Positions 1-6,494 of a stretch of DNA of 36,388 nt are shown here, piece by piece. The stretch lies in assembly GCA_003222945.1 (NCBI GenBank), contig QHXM01000069.1:1-36388 (forward strand). Reading direction: 5' to 3'. Numbering within the stretch: the stretch's first letter is position 1; each line of letters begins with the position of its first letter. Source of the DNA: Acidobacteriota bacterium. GTDB lineage: Bacteria > Acidobacteriota > Blastocatellia > Pyrinomonadales > Pyrinomonadaceae. The translations under genes and the position numbers were made by a program. Under the pieces are notes generated by a model. That model saw only the letters and a program-made list of their open reading frames with translations. It was not told where the DNA came from and searched no databases.

Positions 1-797
1 TGGTTGCCTGTATCTGCGGGCGGCTCTTCCGACGAAGACTCTTCCGGCTGCGTGGAAGCGTTCGCAACGTCGCCTCTGCGCTTCAGGCCCAGCGGTTGTC
101 CGCCGATGTTGCCGCTGCCATTGCTTCTGCCATCTTCTCTTGTCTCGCCCTGTCGCTCTTTGAAGCGTGCGACCTGCTCATCGTACCGCGCGATTGAATC
201 CAGAAGAATTTGCGCATGTGCGCGAAGCTGTTTGTCTGTGCTGTTGCCTCTAGCCATAGGTTCAAGTAGCTCACGCGCGCTCTTGAAATCCTGTTTGCGC
301 AGATAAAGCTGCGCGAGCATGAGGCCGAACTCTCCGCGACCGGGCGAGAGCGAGAGACCGCGCTTTGTAAGAGCGATGGATTCGTCAATCTGTTCGTTCC
401 TGACAAGGTTGACGAAAGCCAGCAGGCGATATGATTCAGGGAATGTGGGCGATAGCTCTATAGCTTTTCTGAGTTCTGCGCGCATCTCATCTGCCGCTTC
501 CGTTGTGTAGCCGGAAATCATGTCGTTCGCATCCATCCCTTCGCGGCTGAGCGCGTAGGCGTAGTTAAAGTGCGTCAGGTAGTTTTGCGAGTTGGCCGCA
601 ATAGCTCTCTTTAAGAGTGGCTTGGCTTCGGCGAACTTGCCCTCTCTTACCTTCACGAGTCCCAGAGAAGAGTTTGCCATCGGCTGGTCCGGGTCTAAGG
701 CGAGCGCCTGCTCAAGCCGTTTTTCTGCTTCGTTAATATTGCCCAGGTGCAATAGAAGATCGCCCAGATAGCTTTGCGCTTCAGCTTCCTTTAGCGG
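1..797 (-). pseudogene. TPR-rich C-terminal part of the gluzincin/TPR protein, displaced frame, runs off window
   Basis: Reading on the minus strand from 797 to the window edge, one frame stays open without a stop for about 265 codons and has no start of its own. It begins PLKEAEAQSYLGDLL and shows TPR-like helices (GNINEAEKRLEQALALDPDQ, EGKFAEAKPLLKRAIA, QDFKSARELLEPMA), then a low-complexity Ser/Glu/Pro-rich stretch near the window edge. This is what normally follows the protease domain encoded by 791-1669, but it lies in a different frame and overlaps that gene's last two codons and stop. One missing base at about 795-797 explains the break. Either the gene is a recent pseudogene or the base is an assembly error. 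The true 3' end lies outside the window. Confidence 0.75.
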
Positions 798-1669
798 CTC
801 TGCATATCCTCGTCAAACTCAAGCTTTCGCTCGAAGGTCGCCCTGGTCATAGTGTAATGATTGCCCCCGACATAATCTTTCAACTCTTTTTCGATGACCG
901 AATAGTCAACTTGAAAAGCTTTCTTGAATGCTTCTTCAATGGGCGTGCCCGTGCCGATTAAGTTGAGGAAGACTCCCAGTTGCGGCAGATGCTGTCCCTT
1001 GTCGGCTTGAATCAGATAATGCACTAGCGCCCATGACTCTGCGTAAAAGACGCCGCGCTTGTTGCCTTCGTTGTAATAAGGAGAGTTGTGATCCACTGCG
1101 AAGAGTGCGCTCAAGGGCAGCATCTTCTGTTCGCGCAGGTAGAGCACATGGTTTGGGATTACCTTACCAAGAAAAGCCTTGCGCTCTTCGTCAACATAGA
1201 ATGTGCTGTAATACTCTGCCAGACCTTCGTTGAACCACAGCGGCGCATCTTTCATGGTGTTGTTGACGAGAAGGTGAACGTACTCGTGAAAGATTATGCG
1301 GAAAGGGTCGTCTTCGCTGTTGCGCTGCTCTGTGGTCAAGGTGATGTAGTTAACATCTGGTCCGGGCTGAAAGTAGCCTGCGTCATTCCTCGGGTTGAAA
1401 GGCTTGTAGGCGCTCTGGCTCTTGAAAACTATGACGGTCGTAGGCACAGGCGATGTGAAATTGAGCTTAGCAAAGAGTCGCGTGAACACGTCGCGGAACT
1501 GTTCAAGCCGCGTTGCGACCTGTCGAATCTCTTTTTCGCTTGCATTGCCGACAAGAAAGAAGTTCTGTGAATGAACGCTCGTCCATGTGTCTTTGGCAGA
1601 TGCAGGAACGTTGAAAGCAACGAGCAGAAGGAAGATGATTGCAGGGAGTGTAAGGAGTCGGCGCTTCAT
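791..1669 (-). CDS. Secreted DUF1570/peptidase-MA-like zinc protease domain (5' part of a frameshifted gene)
   Basis: This 292-residue protein has a cleavable-looking signal peptide (hydrophobic run at residues 8-24, ending PASAKD). A gluzincin active site follows: HEYVH (HExxH) and, about 17 residues later, WFNEGLAEYY, whose Glu would be the third zinc ligand. This matches DUF1570/peptidase-MA-like proteins, which are usually followed by TPR repeats. Here translation stops after EFDEDMQSR, exactly where the TPR part should start; the TPR part continues in another frame from 797 downward. The ATG start is preceded by GGAG at a spacing of 9. The substrate is unknown; an extracytoplasmic housekeeping or envelope role is inferred only from the signal peptide. 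Confidence 0.85.
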   Translation of the reverse strand: MKRRLLTLPAIIFLLLVAFNVPASAKDTWTSVHSQNFFLVGNASEKEIRQVATRLEQFRDVFTRLFAKLNFTSPVPTTVIVFKSQSAYKPFNPRNDAGYFQPGPDVNYITLTTEQRNSEDDPFRIIFHEYVHLLVNNTMKDAPLWFNEGLAEYYSTFYVDEERKAFLGKVIPNHVLYLREQKMLPLSALFAVDHNSPYYNEGNKRGVFYAESWALVHYLIQADKGQHLPQLGVFLNLIGTGTPIEEAFKKAFQVDYSVIEKELKDYVGGNHYTMTRATFERKLEFDEDMQSR

Positions 1670-1831
1670 AAACTATTTCTCCGAAGGTTGAAAGGTTTTC
1701 AGAATACGCGAGCGTGCGCGTGTTGACTTATCTTGAAAATTTTTGAAGCCTGCGAAAGCAGCGTGAGCAAAAACAGAAAGGCTTCGAGCGGAAATATACG
1801 GATTGTTATTGAAGAATGTCAATTCTCGCCA

Positions 1832-1885
1832 CCGCGCCTGGAGGCTAAATGAATACGACTAAAGTCAGTCGGCCTCTAGGCGCGG
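1832..1885. terminator. Candidate hairpin terminator downstream of gnd
   Basis: Fourteen-base arms at 1832-1845 and 1872-1885 (GCCTCTAGGCGCGG on the right) are complementary with one mismatch around a 26-base loop. The hairpin sits 17 bases beyond the 6-phosphogluconate dehydrogenase stop and before the next minus-strand gene. No T-run directly follows on the minus strand, so an intrinsic terminator is plausible but not classical. Confidence 0.4.
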
Positions 1886-1902
1886 CGGATGATATTGAGT
1901 CT

Positions 1903-3336
1903 TTATTTAATCTTGGCCGAGCTTTCCCAGTCCGTATGGACCGCCCCCAACTCAGGCTTGTCTATACGCTCGTATGTGTGCGCGCCGAAGTAGTCGCGTT
2001 GAGCCTGCGTTAGATTCTGTGGCAAGTTAGCGGTCCTGTAAGAATCGAAGTAAGCGAGGCTCGCGGCCATAGCCAGACAAGGGACGCCGTTCTGCTGTGC
2101 GACTGAGATGCATGTGCGCCAGTTGGCTTGCGCCTCCTCCATCCACGCGCCGAAGTCCTCACCCACCAGAAGATTCGTGACAGAAGGGTCGCGCTCGTAA
2201 GCCGCCTTGATGCGGTCAAGGAAGCGAGCGCGTATTATGCAGCCGCCCTTCCAGATGCGCGCCATCTCGCTTAAGTTTATATCCCACTTCCACTCTTCCG
2301 AGCCTGCGCGAATCAGGTTGAAGCCCTGAGCATAAGAGCAAATCTTTGAAGCGTAGAGAGCGTCTCGCACAGCGTTAACGAGTTCGCGCGCGTCGCCGTT
2401 CCACTTGGAAGCCTGCGGACCGTTTATGACACGGCTAGCCGCAACGCGCTCGTCTTTCATCGCGGAGATGAAGCGGGCTTCGATGGCTGCGTTGATCGTC
2501 GGAATCATAATGCCAAGATCGAGCGCGACCTGTGCGGTCCACTTTCCAGTCCCCTTCTGCCCGGCCTTGTCCAGCACAAGGTCAACCAGGGGCTTTCCGG
2601 TCTCTTCATCCTTCACGCGGAAAATCTCTGAGGTAATCTGTATCAGGTAGGAATCTAATAGCCCCTTGTTCCACTCAGCGAAAGTCTCTGCCAGCTGCTC
2701 ATCATTCATGCCCACGACGTGACGCAGTATGTCGTAACTCTCGGCTATGAGTTGCATGTCGCCGTACTCAATCCCGTTGTGAACCATCTTGACGAAGTGG
2801 CCTGCGCCGTCCGGTCCAACGTAAGTCGTGCAAGGGCCGTCTTCGGTTTTGGCGGAGATTGCTTCCCAGATCGAGCGTATCTCTTCGTAAGCTTCGCGCG
2901 CCCCGCCGGGCATGAGCGATGGCCCCCAGAGCGCGCCCTCTTCGCCGCCAGATACGCCCGAGCCTATGAAGCGTAAGTTTTCAGCGCGAAGTGCTGCCTC
3001 GCGCCGACGCGTATCCTCAAACCAGGAGTTGCCGCCATCAATCAATATGTCGCCCACTTCCAGGTAAGGCTTGAACTGATCCATAGTCCAGTCAACGGGC
3101 GCTCCGGCCTTAATCATCATCATTATGCGGCGCGGGCGTTTTAATGATTTGACGAACTCTTCCGGCGATTTTGTAGGAACGAAGCGACGGCCTTCCCCTT
3201 CATTCGCCATAAATTCATCAATGGTTGTTGGCTCACGATTCCAGATTGCGACCGTGTGCCCGTTGCGCTCCATGTTCTGAGCAAGATTTGAACCCATCAC
3301 AGCCATACCGGCCATGCCAATGTCAGCTTCAGCCAT
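1903..3336 (-). CDS. gnd: 6-phosphogluconate dehydrogenase, decarboxylating
   Basis: A cytosolic enzyme of the oxidative pentose phosphate pathway that converts 6-phosphogluconate to ribulose 5-phosphate and CO2 while reducing NADP+. The N-terminal Rossmann fold is seen as MAGMAVMGSNLAQNMERNG, with WNREP after the second strand. The catalytic and substrate-binding segment GAGHFVKMVHNGIEYGDMQL contains the conserved Lys and the HNGIEY motif. The helical C-terminal domain is complete, giving 477 residues, the usual length. A GTG at 3354 would add six residues. The ATG at 3336 is preferred because GGAGGA lies 10 bases upstream of it and the family starts here. It is transcribed alone, with hairpins on both sides. 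Confidence 0.95.
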   Translation of the reverse strand: MAEADIGMAGMAVMGSNLAQNMERNGHTVAIWNREPTTIDEFMANEGEGRRFVPTKSPEEFVKSLKRPRRIMMMIKAGAPVDWTMDQFKPYLEVGDILIDGGNSWFEDTRRREAALRAENLRFIGSGVSGGEEGALWGPSLMPGGAREAYEEIRSIWEAISAKTEDGPCTTYVGPDGAGHFVKMVHNGIEYGDMQLIAESYDILRHVVGMNDEQLAETFAEWNKGLLDSYLIQITSEIFRVKDEETGKPLVDLVLDKAGQKGTGKWTAQVALDLGIMIPTINAAIEARFISAMKDERVAASRVINGPQASKWNGDARELVNAVRDALYASKICSYAQGFNLIRAGSEEWKWDINLSEMARIWKGGCIIRARFLDRIKAAYERDPSVTNLLVGEDFGAWMEEAQANWRTCISVAQQNGVPCLAMAASLAYFDSYRTANLPQNLTQAQRDYFGAHTYERIDKPELGAVHTDWESSAKIK

Positions 3337-3442
3337 CGCTAAAAAGTCCTCCACATAATTTTATGAACTCAACCGCAGCCAACCTAATAGTTAAGTTTTC
3401 CTTTTGCGTATAAGCATATCACGCCAGCAGTCCACCGCAATC

Positions 3443-3495
3443 TTTTTCTTTGCGACTTTGCGTGATAAAGTTTCGCGCAAAGTCGCAAAGAAAAA
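3443..3495. repeat. Perfect 20-base inverted repeat (TTTGCG type)
   Basis: The left arm at 3443-3462 reads TTTTTCTTTGCGACTTTGCG and the right arm at 3476-3495 is its exact reverse complement, separated by 13 bases. Each arm holds the core CTTTGCG twice. Both strands read from Ts into As, so it lacks the trailing T-run of an intrinsic terminator. It is better described as a REP-like or miniature palindromic element sitting between gnd and the small membrane protein gene. Confidence 0.85.
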
Positions 3496-3565
3496 CGCAA
3501 GAGAAGAACTCGTCTATGAGTCCCTCCCCCGCGTTTCGCTTCAAATATTCAATTAAAGTTCGCGG

Positions 3566-3775
3566 CTAGGCTCTTACGCGATGACCATTAGCATAGCTGT
3601 AAGCGCAGTATGCCGAGATTAGGTGAACTATCCAGCCGAGCGTTCCGGCAGTCCCGATCCAGGATGCGCCCGTCACGATCAACCATATAATCCCTATGAT
3701 AATTCGCCCGTTGTAAATCTGTCCGAGTCCGGGAACTAGAAGGCTAAGAAGCCCAGCTATAAAAGGATCACGCAT
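3566..3775 (-). CDS. Small two-helix membrane protein, TM2-domain-like
   Basis: This 69-residue protein has two hydrophobic segments (residues about 5-17 and 25-59). The first contains LLSLLVPGLGQIYNGR, the short Gly/Pro turn pattern typical of TM2-type small membrane proteins (P-G-x-G-Q-x-Y-x-G). It ends in a short Arg-containing tail. GGAGG lies 10 bases before the ATG. Its function is not known. It lies between two inverted repeats and 3' of dnaX on the same strand, but the heptamer palindrome between them makes co-transcription uncertain. Confidence 0.75.
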   Translation of the reverse strand: MRDPFIAGLLSLLVPGLGQIYNGRIIIGIIWLIVTGASWIGTAGTLGWIVHLISAYCAYSYANGHRVRA

Positions 3776-3834
3776 CTACCAAATACCTCCGTGTCGCTCT
3801 ATACGATGAGGCGGGCGGGATTGTTCTTGAAAAG

Positions 3835-3946
3835 CAGAATCCAGAATTCAGAAGTCAGGAGTCAGAATGGGATAAGGCGGCGAGCCGCATTCACAGATTC
3901 TGTATCTCTTTTATTCTGGCTTCTGGATTCTGACTCCTGAATTCTG
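3835..3946. repeat. Heptamer-built inverted repeat overlapping the dnaX 3' end
   Basis: The left arm (3835-3869) is five consecutive 7-base units that each begin CAG and follow CAGRANN or CAGGAGT. The right arm (3912-3946) is five units of the same family in reverse complement. A 42-base loop separates them. The dnaX stop codon (3911-3913) and its last 11 codons lie inside the right arm. The 7-base periodicity is exact in both arms; units differ from each other by one or two bases. Confidence 0.9.
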
Positions 3947-5878
3947 CTCTTCGCGCCACACGTCAACGATCTGTGCTCGCAAAAGAGAGCGCTGCGCCTG
4001 CTGCACGTGCGGGTGCTGTTCGGCCAATTCGCGCAGGCGCTCTCGTTCAAGCCGCTCCTCATCATCTTTTGCAGGAGTAAGATTTTGTTCGCTCTTCTCT
4101 TTCGTAACGATGCGAACCCTGATGTCTCGCCCAAACAGTTCGCGCCCGATGTCGCGGAGCATTTTGACGTTATCAGGCTTGGACAGAGTGTCGCACAGGT
4201 ATTTAGCTTCCGGCGCGAATTCAACATACAACTCGTCGCCCTCAATCGCGCACGCGCGTGCGCCTTCGAGCGCGACGACCAGAAACATGCGGTTACGTTT
4301 TTCCAGAGCGTCCTTGATTCTCTCAACAGTCGAACCTGCGTGCGTCGTCGCCACCGTCTGATGAGAACTCTTCTGCTCCTGCTCCTCCTGCTGCGCACTC
4401 TGCAAAGCTGGCTGCGCGGCGGCGGCTGTTGAAGTCGCTGCTGAAGTGGTCACTTGCGTCGTAGGCGTGGGCACTAGCTTAAGCATGGGCGGCGATGGTT
4501 GAGTTGTGCCGCCGACTCCGCCAAATGGAATTTCATCAGGCTGCGCTTGCATGTAAGCCGCAACGTCAGGTGCTTCCGCTTTCATTGAGCCGCTGGCGCG
4601 CTGGGTTGATGTGCCTGTCAATCCGCCCTGTCCACCGCTTGAACCTTTAGCGCCGCCGCTGCCGGAAGACGCAGGCGGAATCTTCTTCGCAACAGGAGCA
4701 ACCCCGGTGCGCAAAGACTCTTCGAGCGCATTTAGGCGCTCAATAAGATTATTGAGCGGAACGACGCGTCGCATCTCTATCAACTTCACAAGGCCGACTT
4801 CCAACTGATAGCGAGGATGCGCCGCCGTGCGCAGGTTGTTTTCCGTTTCGGTCAGAGAATGAAAGAAGCGCACAAGATCAGATTCAGAAAAGCTGTTGGC
4901 CTGCCGCGTCAGCTCTTTGCGGTCCGAAGCAGCCGCGTCCAAAGCTTCAGCCTCGCCGCCGGAGATTTTTGCTACGAGAAGATTTCGCACGTGACCGAGC
5001 AGGTCTCTACAGAAGTTTCTTAAGTCATGCCCGCGCATCACAAGATCGTTTACGACTGCGAGCGCTTCGGATGGTTTCTCTTCCGCAATCGCATTCATCA
5101 CGCGCGACAGCATCTCTGTGCTCGCCAGACCGAGCGCCGCTTCGACATCCTCCGCCTTGATTTCAGCGCCCGAAAAACTTATCACCTGATCGAAGGCCGA
5201 CTGCGCGTCGCGCATAGAGCCTTCGCCCGCGCGTGCAATCTCTGAGAGAGCGTCGTCAGAGATTTTCACCTTCTCGGCGCGGGCAATTAGCCTGAGCCGC
5301 TCCGCGATCTTCGTCGTAGCAATCGTGCGAAACTCAAACTGCTGGCAGCGCGAAAGAATTGTTTCGGGGAGTTTATGCTTTTCCGTAGTCGCCATTATGA
5401 AGACCACGCGCGGCGGCGGCTCTTCCAGAGTTTTAAGAAGCGCGTTGAAGGCCGCGCCCGAAAGCATGTGCACTTCGTCAATGATGAAAACTTTGTAACG
5501 GTCGCGCGCAGGCGCAATGGCAACGTTGCCAATAATCGCATCGCGCACGTTGTCAACGCCAGTATTCGACGCAGCGTCAATCTCAAGCACGTCTATCGAG
5601 CGCCCTTCGGCAATCTCTCTGCACGAAGCGCAAGCGTCCGCGTCGTCAATCGCGCAAGGCGAAGACGTAGGCTTATTCGATTTATGGCAATTGAGAGCTT
5701 TGGCTAGAAGCCGCGCGGTCGTAGTTTTCCCAACGCCCCGCGCGCCGCTGAATAGGTAAGCATGATGAAGCCGCTCGTGCTCAATAGCGTTCTTGAGCGT
5801 GCGCGTGATCGGCTCTTGGCCTGTCACTTCATCAAATGTTTGCGGACGCCATTTGCGAGCGATGACTTGATAAGACAT
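3911..5878 (-). CDS. dnaX: DNA polymerase III subunit gamma/tau
   Basis: A clamp-loader ATPase of the replicative holoenzyme, 655 residues. The N terminus [21 protein letters not shown] is canonical. Walker A is [20 protein letters not shown] and is followed by the zinc-binding cysteines (C-x8-C-x2-C spacing within [14 protein letters not shown]). The Walker B/DEVH segment is [18 protein letters not shown], then [16 protein letters not shown] and the SRCQQFEF arginine finger. A low-complexity Pro/Ser/Thr/Ala linker (about 405-520) leads to a divergent C-terminal domain. No A-rich slippery heptamer for gamma production was seen. The last 11 residues ([11 protein letters not shown]) are encoded by a 7-base repeat arm. 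No Shine-Dalgarno motif precedes the ATG; a different palindrome starts five bases upstream. Confidence 0.95.
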   Translation of the reverse strand: MSYQVIARKWRPQTFDEVTGQEPITRTLKNAIEHERLHHAYLFSGARGVGKTTTARLLAKALNCHKSNKPTSSPCAIDDADACASCREIAEGRSIDVLEIDAASNTGVDNVRDAIIGNVAIAPARDRYKVFIIDEVHMLSGAAFNALLKTLEEPPPRVVFIMATTEKHKLPETILSRCQQFEFRTIATTKIAERLRLIARAEKVKISDDALSEIARAGEGSMRDAQSAFDQVISFSGAEIKAEDVEAALGLASTEMLSRVMNAIAEEKPSEALAVVNDLVMRGHDLRNFCRDLLGHVRNLLVAKISGGEAEALDAAASDRKELTRQANSFSESDLVRFFHSLTETENNLRTAAHPRYQLEVGLVKLIEMRRVVPLNNLIERLNALEESLRTGVAPVAKKIPPASSGSGGAKGSSGGQGGLTGTSTQRASGSMKAEAPDVAAYMQAQPDEIPFGGVGGTTQPSPPMLKLVPTPTTQVTTSAATSTAAAAQPALQSAQQEEQEQKSSHQTVATTHAGSTVERIKDALEKRNRMFLVVALEGARACAIEGDELYVEFAPEAKYLCDTLSKPDNVKMLRDIGRELFGRDIRVRIVTKEKSEQNLTPAKDDEERLERERLRELAEQHPHVQQAQRSLLRAQIVDVWREEQNSGVRIQKPE

Positions 5879-5883
5879 AAACG

Positions 5884-5959
5884 AATTGCGGATTGCGGAC
5901 TGCGGATTGCGGATTAGTGCAAAAACAAATCCGCAATCCGCAATCTACAATCCGCAATT
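5884..5959. repeat. Heptamer-built inverted repeat in the dnaX leader
   Basis: The left arm (5884-5915) is AATT followed by four GCGGATT-type units. The right arm (5928-5959) is four AATCCGC-type units followed by AATT. The loop is 12 bases. One unit in each arm differs by one or two bases. It lies between the SRP RNA gene and the dnaX ATG, so a dnaX transcript starting upstream would carry a long stable hairpin ending five bases before the start codon. Confidence 0.9.
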
Positions 5960-5969
5960 GGATGGGCCA

Positions 5970-6070
5970 GGCTTCGGACTTGCCCGCAACACACGCCGCC
6001 GTTGCTACCGTTGCTCCGTTCCCGGCCTGGCGGGGTTCGCAAGGCAAGGCGTTGTGCGGAGCCCGAAACC
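5970..6070 (-). ncRNA. ffs: Signal recognition particle RNA, small bacterial type (4.5S)
   Basis: On the minus strand the terminal helix pairs GGTTTCGGGC (5' end, 6070) with GTCCGAAGCC (3' end, 5970). Inside it the apical domain reads CCAGGCCGGGAACGGAGCA: a CCG-GGAA-CGG tetraloop stem with the AGCA side of the symmetric Ffh-binding loop, as in E. coli 4.5S RNA (GUCCGGAAGGAAGCA). Further pairing of CCGCA with TGCGG and ACGCC with GGCGT continues the rod. The length of about 101 bases fits the small type lacking the Alu domain. Its place directly upstream of dnaX and near tRNA-Ser is a common bacterial arrangement. The exact ends are estimated from the helix. Confidence 0.88.
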
Positions 6071-6223
6071 TGATAAATTGTCAAAAGCTAAATAACAAAG
6101 CTTGAAATAATCGTTACTACTCTACAGCCTCTCAAGCGTCGCGCGCAACCACTCGGTCTATGTGCCGTTGAAGCCTGTGCGCATACACGGAACAACTCCT
6201 TCAGTTGTCAATCGCTCAGCTTT

Positions 6224-6388
<165 letters not shown>

Positions 6389-6494
6389 AGTGGCTTCACT
6401 TCATCCTCAGTTTTTATGATTGCTGGAAATCCAAACAACGCGCAGCCGTCAAAGCATAGCTTAAAGAAGCCGCTGCTGTCACGTCTCGCAGCTT

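Noticed and set aside
3443-3495. Rho-independent terminator for the small membrane protein gene
   Set aside because: The stem is strong, but both strands end in A-runs rather than the required T-run.
4007-4432. 141-residue open frame antisense to dnaX
   Set aside because: It lies wholly within the well-supported dnaX gene; no domain or ribosome site.
4400-4740. Programmed frameshift making a separate gamma form of DnaX
   Set aside because: No A-AAA-AAG type slippery sequence or downstream stem was seen in the linker region.
5884-5959. Regularly repeated short units suggesting a CRISPR array
   Set aside because: Units are 7 bases, contiguous and inverted around a loop; there are no spacers and no cas genes.
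5886-6105. Short open frames of about 70 residues overlapping the region upstream of dnaX
   Set aside because: They translate the heptamer palindrome and the SRP RNA; codon content and starts are artefacts of those structures.
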